A stretch of DNA of 64,000 bases from Fidelibacterota bacterium. Its GTDB lineage: Bacteria; Fidelibacterota; Marinisomatia; Marinisomatales; UBA1611. The translations under genes and the position numbers were made by a program. This document shows positions 55,640 through 64,000 of the stretch, piece by piece (the first letter of the stretch is position 1; the number at the start of each line of letters is the position of its first letter). The stretch covers positions 1 to 64,000 of the forward strand of contig JADHUI010000011.1 in NCBI GenBank assembly GCA_016784605.1. Reading direction: 5' to 3'. The notes below the pieces were generated by a model. That model saw nothing but the letters and a program-made list of their open reading frames with translations. It ran no database searches and was not told where the DNA came from.

Positions 55640-57832
55640 CTATAGGGAAAATAAATATTGAAATTTCAAATAAGCTTGAGTTGAAGAAGATATAAATTGA
55701 TTCGATTGTTCATATTGGAGGCTTGCACCCACATAAAATATAGTAAACGGATTTGGTTGATAGCTCAATAATGGTTGTATATCAATCGTTTTATAATAGT
55801 CTTGATATTCCGTCACAATCCTAAAATTCGTTGCCGATGTAAATTGATACGATAATCGAAGTCGCCCAATGAGTACAGAATAAATTTCTTCATCAGTATC
55901 TTCCAGTGCTGAACGAGAATAAACGACAAATGGTTTAATACTTATTTTTTCGTTTGGCTTTATATCCATCCAAAAACTCATTGATTTGTTGATAGCTTGA
56001 AATGGATTAGAAGGATCGCGAATAATTTCCCTTCCCATAGATGGCCCCATACCTAAATGAAACTTGTCGCTAAATTTAGAATTCCACATTAGGCTTAAAT
56101 GATAATTATTCTTTAAAGTGTCACCCGCATAAAATTCAGAATTAGGCATAAAATCCGCGCTCACATTGTTTTGACCTTTAAATTTCCCACTCACCGTTGC
56201 GTAAAGCCAATCTTCATACCATTGGTCTCCGGCATGATTATAAACACGCCCCATTCCGACCAAAGCAAATAAATGTTCAATATATTCATTTTCTGGCCAA
56301 AATTGCCTATATATATTCCCACTCATTTGTTTTTTATCATTTAGGGAAAGATAGCCATTATCCACGCGAAAAGTTGGGCTTTTAGTCACATACATTAATG
56401 TTCCTCCCCAATTTCGTCCATGACGCTCTAAACTTGTATAAGTCGCATTTCCTGTGAATGATTCTCCATCCAAGTCAGTTGTGAAATTATTTCCCTGGAA
56501 ATAGCCTCCGGTTAAACCACTTTCTACCGTGAGTAATGTATCTGATAATTCTTGGGTGGATGATGCAAAATATTGCCAATCTAAATTCCATTTATCCCCA
56601 AATCGAAATACACCATCAGCACCCAACATTTGACCCAATCCATCTCCATATCGACGATCCGTTATAATGCCCCCAATATAGCTTCCTGGTTTTAATGAAT
56701 GCTTTGTTCGAAAAATATTAGACAAACTTTCTCCTACACCAACCGTGGTACCAAATTCTGTAAAAGGAACAATCAAATAAGTGTCTTCATCTTGTGCCCC
56801 TAAATAACCAAATTGTGTTTTTCCAAATTGTCCCATTATTTTTGCCGCTACTTTTGGATTATTAATGGATCGCGTATAAACAGCCCGTACCTTTGGTTTC
56901 CAACCGTATGAACCTGTTCCAAATAAATCAATCCCTTCATTGAAAAATGGACGTGATTCTGAATAAGATAACGCCGCACGTTTATTCACATCAATTCTAG
57001 CTTGATCTGATTCAATTTGACTAAAATCCGGATTGATGGTTATTTCCGCTGTTACATTTGTTCCAATGGGGATTTTTAGACCCATACCCAAATTTGTATC
57101 AAACGTGTCATCTTCTTTAAACCCTGTGGCACTTGGTAATAATTCAATCGGTGATCGTCCACCAATCCCTTCTAACCCATACAAATGTCCCAATTGGCAT
57201 AATTCACATCCATTATTTCGATCATAAGGTGTCCAAGATAATTGTCTTCGACTATCAGAACGTGAAATAGTTCTGAAAAAAGCAATTCGCCAATGGTATT
57301 TATCCGATTCTTGAAAACGAAGGCTGGAAAAGGGAATGGACATTTCAACTTCGAATCCTTGATCTGTTAATCTTCCAGCTGATGTCCAAATTGCATCCCA
57401 ATCCATTTTTTCTGAATTAATCATCTTTTGACCATCAGCTTGATTTCCAAACGGATTAACCATAAATAGATTTCCCATGACACCATCATTTTGGGTGTCT
57501 AAAATAATGCCAACCATATCATCGGCAAAAATATCATCCCGTTTGGATAAATGTGCACGGACTAGCTTCGGGTCATCAAATGCTTTAAAAGATACATAAA
57601 GATTTTCAGAGTCAAAGGTTGCGCGCACTTCAGTCTCAACTAAAGGAGAAATATTTTCACCGGGCATCACTTCTATAAAATCGGAAAAAATTTGTACACC
57701 CGCCCATTCGTCTGCATCAATGATTCCATCAACCGAAATGGGTATTGTATTTCGTGATATTGTGATGGATTTTTCTGCCCAAATACACGTGTTAATAAAT
57801 ATGAAAATGAGAAAGATATTTTTTTTATTCAT
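55640..57832 (-). CDS. DUF5916 (CBM9-like N-terminal domain + beta-barrel) protein
   Basis: 'ISVDGIIDADEWAGVQIFSDF…', 'FFNEGIDLFGTGSY…VRAVYTRSI', barrel-like C-terminus. Confidence 0.8.
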   Translation of the reverse strand: MNKKNIFLIFIFINTCIWAEKSITISRNTIPISVDGIIDADEWAGVQIFSDFIEVMPGENISPLVETEVRATFDSENLYVSFKAFDDPKLVRAHLSKRDDIFADDMVGIILDTQNDGVMGNLFMVNPFGNQADGQKMINSEKMDWDAIWTSAGRLTDQGFEVEMSIPFSSLRFQESDKYHWRIAFFRTISRSDSRRQLSWTPYDRNNGCELCQLGHLYGLEGIGGRSPIELLPSATGFKEDDTFDTNLGMGLKIPIGTNVTAEITINPDFSQIESDQARIDVNKRAALSYSESRPFFNEGIDLFGTGSYGWKPKVRAVYTRSINNPKVAAKIMGQFGKTQFGYLGAQDEDTYLIVPFTEFGTTVGVGESLSNIFRTKHSLKPGSYIGGIITDRRYGDGLGQMLGADGVFRFGDKWNLDWQYFASSTQELSDTLLTVESGLTGGYFQGNNFTTDLDGESFTGNATYTSLERHGRNWGGTLMYVTKSPTFRVDNGYLSLNDKKQMSGNIYRQFWPENEYIEHLFALVGMGRVYNHAGDQWYEDWLYATVSGKFKGQNNVSADFMPNSEFYAGDTLKNNYHLSLMWNSKFSDKFHLGMGPSMGREIIRDPSNPFQAINKSMSFWMDIKPNEKISIKPFVVYSRSALEDTDEEIYSVLIGRLRLSYQFTSATNFRIVTEYQDYYKTIDIQPLLSYQPNPFTIFYVGASLQYEQSNQFISSSTQAYLKFQYLFSL

Positions 57833-57923
57833 AGATTAATTTGACAATGAGTCCCTTTATTGGTTGTCATGAAAATCATAATTGACATCCCTTTGTTTAT
57901 TATGATTGATTCAAGCCTTGAAG

Positions 57924-58784
57924 TTACAAGGAATCATTCGAAGACGCTTTTAAATCATTGAGCCTTTTAGAATAAAATTCAATTTTATCGGTCATCTCCC
58001 GTGTATGATTTTGATGATGCCTTTTTAATGCTCCTGAAAGAAATATATTACATTTTTTTATTAATGTTTCTAGGACAGCTCTTTCATTCAATTGAGATAA
58101 AAGTGAATTTTCTAAAATATGAGATAGTGCTTTTATACGATAAAGTTCAATTTTATTTGTCTGCAATGATAATTGATCTTTATGTCCGCCATATTTTTCG
58201 ACTAAGGGTTCATCCACAAATAATATGGGAAATTGCGATGTTACTTTTAACCATAAGTCATAATCCTCACAAATAGGAAAAGTAGTATCAAAATAGCCAA
58301 TCGAATGAATTAATTCTTTTTTCATCAAAACAGTTGATGGTGAAATAAGGCATCTTTCCAAATTTTTATTAAATACCCACCCACCATACTTTTTATGTTT
58401 TTTCATTTGGTTGATTCTTTTACCATTTCGGATCCATAGCTCATCGGTATGACAAAATACTGTTTTAGCCTTTTTTCCAATCTCATTTTTTTGCCGAGCC
58501 AGTTTATTGGATTTCCACTCATCATCCGAATCAAGGAATGCTAACCAATTTCCTTGAGCGGCTTTTATTCCAATATTTCTGGCATGGCTTACACCACAAT
58601 TTTCTGTTGAAATGGTTCTTATTCGAGAATTATATTTTTTTAATACATTGCGTGTATCGTCCGTGGAACCATCATTAATAATAATAATTTCGAATGGTAA
58701 ACTTGTTTGATTTAATACAGAATCAATGGCGCGTGAAATTAAATGTGCTCTATTATATGTTGGGATTATGACGGAAATTTTCAT
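57924..58784 (-). CDS. Family 2 glycosyltransferase
   Basis: 'ISVIIPTYNRAHLISRAIDSVLNQTSLPFEIIIINDGSTDDT', 'NWLAFLDSDDEWKSNKL'. Confidence 0.93.
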   Translation of the reverse strand: MKISVIIPTYNRAHLISRAIDSVLNQTSLPFEIIIINDGSTDDTRNVLKKYNSRIRTISTENCGVSHARNIGIKAAQGNWLAFLDSDDEWKSNKLARQKNEIGKKAKTVFCHTDELWIRNGKRINQMKKHKKYGGWVFNKNLERCLISPSTVLMKKELIHSIGYFDTTFPICEDYDLWLKVTSQFPILFVDEPLVEKYGGHKDQLSLQTNKIELYRIKALSHILENSLLSQLNERAVLETLIKKCNIFLSGALKRHHQNHTREMTDKIEFYSKRLNDLKASSNDSL

Positions 58785-58952
58785 AAGGTGTTTCCTCGAG
58801 AGAAATTAGATCATATCTAAAAATAATGTGTCAATTATTGTTACATGTGTTACAGTTTGAAAATTGACCTTTTTTCACTACTAATCATCATTTTTTATTA
58901 TATTCATCCCGATTTGAGGCAAGAGGTTGGTAATTTTCCCTAAAGAAAGCGG

Positions 58953-59333
58953 ATGAGTGTATTAAAAAATAAATCAGTTCTCGTCATAGAAAGCGATGAA
59001 CTAATCTTAAATAATTTATCTTCTCGGTTAAAAAAACGGGAAATGATCGTTATAACAGCGGACGACGGCTATGACGGTTATACCCGCGCCTGCACTGAAT
59101 TTCCTGATTTTATCGTTACCGATGATTTGCTTCCATCTATGAGCGGTTTCCGTTTATCACGCTTATTAAAATTTGACGAACGCTATAAAAATATCCCCAT
59201 TATACTCATCAGTTCTACACCCGAAAATGGAAATAATACACTCCACACACAAGCGGGAGTTGATAAACTTTTCTACAAACCATTTCGATTTAGTGATTTA
59301 CTATTATCCTTAGAAGAATTGGGGGAGAAATGA
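58953..59333 (+). CDS. Response regulator receiver protein
   Basis: 'VLVIESDELILNNL…DFIVTDDLLPSMSGFRLSRLLK…ILISST…KLFYKPF'. Confidence 0.85.
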   Translation: MSVLKNKSVLVIESDELILNNLSSRLKKREMIVITADDGYDGYTRACTEFPDFIVTDDLLPSMSGFRLSRLLKFDERYKNIPIILISSTPENGNNTLHTQAGVDKLFYKPFRFSDLLLSLEELGEK

Positions 59334-60127
59334 TTCCTTCGATTGAACTTTACCCTATTTTATTTTTCCTTTTCGGATCAATTGTTGGCAGTTTTCTCAA
59401 TGTTGTTATTTGGCGTGTTCCTAGAAATGAATCCATTATAGCGCCACCATCTCATTGTCCTTCTTGCAATACTCATATCGCTCCTTATGATAATATTCCC
59501 ATGTTAAGTTGGCTCATTCTTGGCGGAAAATGTCGTCAATGCAAACAAGAAATATCGTCTCGGTATTTCATTGTAGAATTCATAACAGGATTATTAACCG
59601 TATTGATGGTATCCACTTACGGGATCTCCAACGAACTATATATCAACCTTATTCTTGTTTATATGTTAATTGCTATCACGTACATTGATTTTGATCATTA
59701 TATTATTCCAAATGAATTTATACTTATGGGGATTGGCGTTGTTTTTGCAGCGCACGTTTTTGAATGGCTGCCCATAACAATAATGGAAGGCGTCTATGGT
59801 GCTTTGACTTTTGGAGGATTCCTTTTTGGGATAGGTCAAGTAGGCTCATTGATTTTAAAAAAAGACAGTATGGGGTTTGGCGATGTAAAACTCGGTCTCG
59901 TTTTAGGTGGGTTACTAGGACTAGAGTTGGCAGTTTTAGCGCTGTTTTTATCTTTTATCATTTCCGCACTATTTACTTTAGTGGGAGTAACATTATTTAA
60001 AATGGAAGGAAAAGGTAAAATACCCTTTGGCCCATTTATGGCCGCTGCAACAGTTGTTGTTTTTCTTACCCGAACTGCCGGTGGTGGGAATTCTATTTTA
60101 AACTGGTATTTTACAACAATGTTCTAA
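59330..60127 (+). CDS. pilD: Prepilin peptidase (A24 family)
   Basis: 'GSFLNVVIWRVPR', 'CPSCNTHIAPYDNIPMLSWLILGGKCRQC', 'GFGDVKLGLVLGGLLG'. Confidence 0.95.
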   Translation: MIPSIELYPILFFLFGSIVGSFLNVVIWRVPRNESIIAPPSHCPSCNTHIAPYDNIPMLSWLILGGKCRQCKQEISSRYFIVEFITGLLTVLMVSTYGISNELYINLILVYMLIAITYIDFDHYIIPNEFILMGIGVVFAAHVFEWLPITIMEGVYGALTFGGFLFGIGQVGSLILKKDSMGFGDVKLGLVLGGLLGLELAVLALFLSFIISALFTLVGVTLFKMEGKGKIPFGPFMAAATVVVFLTRTAGGGNSILNWYFTTMF

Positions 60128-60128
60128 T

Positions 60129-61796
60129 ATGGCGAAAATTGGAAAACAAGCATTAGGACATTTATTAGTCCAATCTGGGAAAATTGATGAAAACCAACTT
60201 AACGAGGCTCTTCAAGAACAAAAAAGTTCGAATGACTATTTGGGGAATGTCCTTATTAATATGGGTGCATTGGCTGAGAATGATCGCAATACCAGTCTAA
60301 GCCACCAATTAAGAATTCCTTACATCAATCTCGGTCATTATACCTTGGATAAATCCGTTTTGGCTCTCGTCCCAGAAAGGATTGTTCGAAAATTTAATGT
60401 TTTACCCTTATTCAAATTAAAAGATACATTGAATATTGCTGTTGCTGATCCTTTAGATGCTGCGCCCATTAATGCTGTTCGACAAGCGACCGGTTTAAGA
60501 GTTGATCCTATTATAGTAACTGCCATTGATTTAGGAAATGCAATTGATCTCCATTATGGGATGTCCAAATTTGTAAGTTCTAATTCCGATGATGATTCTG
60601 AACAAACTAATATGGATGATTTATTTGACGAATCACGTGTAATCGATTTAGTGGATCGGATTATTGGACAAAGTCAAAAATACCAAGCAAGTGATATTCA
60701 TATTGAACCACGAGAAGATGATATTCGAGTTCGATTTCGGATTGATGGGCGATTACAAGATTTCCAAAGTTTACCCTTATCCATTGCAAATGCCTTGATT
60801 TCACGATTAAAAATTATGGCGAGTATGGATATTGCAGAAGCACGTCGCCCTCAAGATGGACGTATTCTCTTTTTAACAAAAAACAGTCGATTGGATTTAC
60901 GTATTTCGACCTATCCAACTCTTTATGGTGAAAAATCTGTTCTTCGATTATTAAATATATCAGAAGCCATTCATTCCTTATCAGATTTAGGCTTCGAACC
61001 AAAACCACTGGAATTATATCATGATATGCAAGTGGGTGGAGAAGGAATTATTCTTATTTCTGGGCCGACTGGCAGTGGAAAAACGACCACTTTATATTCC
61101 ACATTAAATAAATTAGAAACGCCTGATGTCAATATTGTCACTATTGAAGATCCTGTAGAATATGACTTAGAAAACATTAATCAGGCACAAGTCAATTCGA
61201 AATCGGGTGTTACATTTGCTTCTGCATTGCGAGCTATTTTACGACAAGATCCGGATATCATTATGGTGGGGGAGGTTCGTGACGAAGAAACAGTTGAACT
61301 GGCCATTCGCGCCGCACTCACAGGACACCTTGTTTTTAGCACTATTCACACCAATGATGCTGCCTCTGGTTTTACTCGTTTACTCAACTGGGGAATAGAA
61401 CCTTTTCTAATTACATCCACGGTAAAAGGCATTTTAGCGCAAAGGTTAGTCCGGCGAATCTGTAATTCATGTAAAGAATCTTATGAAGCAAAACCCATCG
61501 AATTAAAAAAAGTGGGATTAGACACATCAAAACCCATGACACTTTATAGAGGAAAAGGATGTTTATCCTGCCGGAATACAGGGTTTAGTGGCCGAGTTGG
61601 AATCTATGAACTTTTAAGGATGGATGATGAGATTGCTCAACTGGTCATGGATTTGGCTCCGGGATATCTTATTCGTGAAAAAGCTATGGAGAATGGAATG
61701 GTAACTCTTCTTGAAGATGGAATAACGAAAGCAAAGCGCGGAGAAACTACATTATCTGAAGTCATTGAAACTCTTGGATCAAGACGAACAGAATAA
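60129..61796 (+). CDS. GspE/PilB-type secretion/pilus assembly ATPase
   Basis: 'ISGPTGSGKTTTLYSTL', 'TIEDPVEYDLENINQAQVN', 'RQDPDIIMVGEVRDEETVELAIRAALTGHLVFSTIHTND', CxxC zinc motifs. Confidence 0.95.
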   Translation: MAKIGKQALGHLLVQSGKIDENQLNEALQEQKSSNDYLGNVLINMGALAENDRNTSLSHQLRIPYINLGHYTLDKSVLALVPERIVRKFNVLPLFKLKDTLNIAVADPLDAAPINAVRQATGLRVDPIIVTAIDLGNAIDLHYGMSKFVSSNSDDDSEQTNMDDLFDESRVIDLVDRIIGQSQKYQASDIHIEPREDDIRVRFRIDGRLQDFQSLPLSIANALISRLKIMASMDIAEARRPQDGRILFLTKNSRLDLRISTYPTLYGEKSVLRLLNISEAIHSLSDLGFEPKPLELYHDMQVGGEGIILISGPTGSGKTTTLYSTLNKLETPDVNIVTIEDPVEYDLENINQAQVNSKSGVTFASALRAILRQDPDIIMVGEVRDEETVELAIRAALTGHLVFSTIHTNDAASGFTRLLNWGIEPFLITSTVKGILAQRLVRRICNSCKESYEAKPIELKKVGLDTSKPMTLYRGKGCLSCRNTGFSGRVGIYELLRMDDEIAQLVMDLAPGYLIREKAMENGMVTLLEDGITKAKRGETTLSEVIETLGSRRTE

Positions 61797-61797
61797 T

Positions 61798-63246
61798 ATG
61801 GCAAAAATCTTACATGTGGGTGGTGCAAAAAAATCATTTCCGGAGTTAACTCCTTTTGGACATATTGTAGATACGGTTCAAAATGGGATGATTGCGTTAA
61901 GTGCTCTTTCTGTAGATCATTACGATGTGGTGGTCATTGAAGATGAATTACCACTTCTTACTCCAGCAAAATTGATTTTCGAAATCAATGCTTTATCAGG
62001 TCGATTTCCGATTATTGCATTAATTAGAAATGATAGCCGACGAAATGAAATATTAACTGATTTTGATCATGGATTATTTGGATGGTTTGAGCCAAAAGTC
62101 GGCACGCCGGAACAATTATCTCATTTAATTAATACTGCAAATAATTATCACCAATTCCTAGATAGTCTCCCTCCAAAATTGGGCCAAAAACTCACGTTTC
62201 ATGGCTGTTGTAATATTATCGGTATTTCAAAAGTTATGCAGGAAAATTTTAAACTTTTGCTTCAAATTCAGGAAAAAGACGTAACCACTTTCTTGCGCGG
62301 TGAGAGTGGCACTGGTAAAAATTTAATGGCCAAATTACTTCATTCAAACGGGAGTCGCGCATTAAAACCATTCATTTCTGTGAATTGCCCAGCCATTCCA
62401 TCCGAATTATTAGAAAGTGAATTATTCGGCCATGAAAAAGGTGCATTTACTGGAGCAACCGATCGTAAAGATGGGAAATTTCTGGTGGCTAATGGTGGAA
62501 CTATTTTTCTCGACGAAATTGGCGATATGAGTCCTTCTCTACAAGCAAAAATATTGCGTGTATTAGAAAGTGGTGAAATTGAGCGTGTGGGTGGAGCCGA
62601 AACCATGACGGTGGATGTACGAGTTATATCCGCCACAAATCAAGATTTAGATAAAATGATTCGAGAAGGAAAGTTTAGACAAGATCTTTTTCATCGATTA
62701 AACGTATTCCCTGTTACACTGCCTCCCTTAAGGGATAGAAAGGGTGATATTCCCCTTTTATCCATGATGGTATTGAAAAAACTTCGAGAAAAATATAATA
62801 TGCCTGTTAATTATATTGGACCAGAAGCAATGGAACTATTACACCAATATGATTGGCCCGGAAATGTGCGTGAATTACAGAATACGCTCGAAAGATGTTT
62901 ACTTATTTCGGATAATAAACATTTAATGAAAGACGATATTTCTTCTGTTTTAAAAGAAGAAGCGGCTCATACCCAAGCTCAAAAACAAGTCTCACCTACA
63001 GAAACTCTCCCTGTTATGGATTCTGTAACACCCAATAGTGCTCCGCAAGACATACCACAAACTGCCGTTATTAACCCAATTGTAACGCATGAGGTAAAAA
63101 CATTAAAGGATTTGGAAAAAGAAGCTATTGTTTTAGGATTGGAACGCACAAAATGGAATTTGACTCTTACCGCAAAGCAATTGGGTATTAGTCGAATGAC
63201 ACTTTATAGAAAATTGGAGCAGCATGGCCTTCGGGACAAAGACTAA
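61798..63246 (+). CDS. Sigma-54-dependent regulator (degenerate receiver + AAA+ + Fis HTH)
   Basis: 'RGESGTGKNLMAKLLH', 'GAFTGATDRKDGKF', C-terminal 'LTLTAKQLGISRMTLYRKLEQHGL'. Confidence 0.93.
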   Translation: MAKILHVGGAKKSFPELTPFGHIVDTVQNGMIALSALSVDHYDVVVIEDELPLLTPAKLIFEINALSGRFPIIALIRNDSRRNEILTDFDHGLFGWFEPKVGTPEQLSHLINTANNYHQFLDSLPPKLGQKLTFHGCCNIIGISKVMQENFKLLLQIQEKDVTTFLRGESGTGKNLMAKLLHSNGSRALKPFISVNCPAIPSELLESELFGHEKGAFTGATDRKDGKFLVANGGTIFLDEIGDMSPSLQAKILRVLESGEIERVGGAETMTVDVRVISATNQDLDKMIREGKFRQDLFHRLNVFPVTLPPLRDRKGDIPLLSMMVLKKLREKYNMPVNYIGPEAMELLHQYDWPGNVRELQNTLERCLLISDNKHLMKDDISSVLKEEAAHTQAQKQVSPTETLPVMDSVTPNSAPQDIPQTAVINPIVTHEVKTLKDLEKEAIVLGLERTKWNLTLTAKQLGISRMTLYRKLEQHGLRDKD

Positions 63247-64000
63247 CTCTCCTCAGATTTATACTTACATTGCGAAAAATGATTCTGACAATGTGGTTCG
63301 AGGTGAATTAAAGGCCATTAACGAAGATTCAGCGCTTCAACAATTGGATCGCCTTGGTTTAGAACCTGTTTCTGTTAATCTATTAAAAGAATCTATCTGG
63401 GATAAAGATATTTCATTTTTTGAACGTGTTCCTGCTCAAGCAATTTATACGTTTACCCGTCAGCTTTCTGTCATGTTAAAAGCGGGCGTCCCTTTGGTTG
63501 AAGCACTTGACTCCATGCAGGGAGAGAGCACCAACCCAGGACTCAATAAAGCTTTAACACAGGTGATATCTGATGTTTCTGGCGGACAAGCACTTTCAGG
63601 AGCCATGGCTAAACATCCTAAATTATTTGATTCTATGTTTGTAAATATTGTAAAAGCTGGAGAAAGTGCCGGTGTTTTGGATGATGTGTTATTGCAATTA
63701 GCTGACTTTATTAATCATGATTTACGATTGAAAATGGGCATTAAACAAGCGGTTCGTTATCCCGCCATTGTGGTCGGAATAACCATGTTTGTGGGAATTT
63801 ATGCGGTGACATTTATTCTTCCACGTTTTTCATCTCTTTTTTCACAAACGAATATTGCATTACCCCTTCCCACACGCATTTTATTGGGCATGGATCAATT
63901 TATGCAAAATTATTATTATCATATTATTATTGTACTTGCCGGATTAGCCTTTGCCTTTTATCGTTATGTTCAAACAGAAGTTGGAAGATTTAAGTTTGAT
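63224..64000 (+). CDS. GspF/PilC-type inner-membrane secretion/pilus protein (truncated at window end; absent from ORF track)
   Basis: Manual translation MAFGTKTNSPQIYTYIAKNDSDNVVRGELKA…FTRQLSVMLKAGVPLVEALDSMQG…FVNIVKAGESAGVLDDVLLQLADF…. Confidence 0.88.
   Translation, partial: MAFGTKTNSPQIYTYIAKNDSDNVVRGELKAINEDSALQQLDRLGLEPVSVNLLKESIWDKDISFFERVPAQAIYTFTRQLSVMLKAGVPLVEALDSMQGESTNPGLNKALTQVISDVSGGQALSGAMAKHPKLFDSMFVNIVKAGESAGVLDDVLLQLADFINHDLRLKMGIKQAVRYPAIVVGITMFVGIYAVTFILPRFSSLFSQTNIALPLPTRILLGMDQFMQNYYYHIIIVLAGLAFAFYRYVQTEVGRFKFD

Noticed and set aside
1-64000. CRISPR arrays, prophage, IS transposases, integrases or toxin-antitoxin pairs
   Set aside because: No regularly spaced repeats and no recognisable transposase, integrase, phage structural or TA ORFs were seen by eye.
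1-64000. T9SS core machinery (PorK/L/M/N, SprA, PorU) in the window
   Set aside because: Only cargo proteins with sorting domains were seen; the translocon must be elsewhere if present.

Overview
AT-rich bacterial chromosomal window. The many secreted proteins ending in a type IX secretion (T9SS)-type C-terminal sorting domain (…YPNPFNP…TxIxF…G.Y…Q.MxLLK) suggest Marinimicrobia/SAR406 or a related Fibrobacteres-Chlorobi-Bacteroidetes-like lineage; that placement is inference. No phage, IS transposase, CRISPR array or rRNA was seen. Contents include: nine T9SS-CTD cargo proteins (two S8 proteases, a multicopper oxidase, a DUF1501 protein, a cytochrome/lamin-tail protein, carboxypeptidase-regulatory-like proteins); a butyrate kinase/phosphotransbutyrylase operon; a TPR regulator with a two-part Fis-like HTH C-terminus; a DNA-repair/metabolic operon (Nth, SPL-like radical SAM, 2OG-oxygenase); citrate synthase; SerB; an MsbA-like ABC transporter; HemW; AMP nucleosidase; XthA; two TonB-receptor/DUF4249 pairs; BolA/GrxD/tRNA-Glu; and a type IV pilus/T2SS assembly cluster. 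Most notable observations: (i) a 52-bp nested palindrome lying in frame inside the sorting domain of an S8 protease; (ii) butyrate kinase with no AUG/GUG/UUG/CUG start but a Shine-Dalgarno-spaced AUC; (iii) a chimeric ORF joining an oligopeptide-ABC-ATPase N-terminus to an outer-membrane-like protein, between CTD-coding direct repeats with 62 bp exact identity; (iv) a Cys/Lys-rich repeat secreted protein; (v) a putative T9SS-linked copper module; (vi) a decayed outer-membrane-receptor C-terminus; and (vii) several small overlapping membrane ORFs absent from the ORF track. All calls come from reading the sequence by eye; no searches were run.
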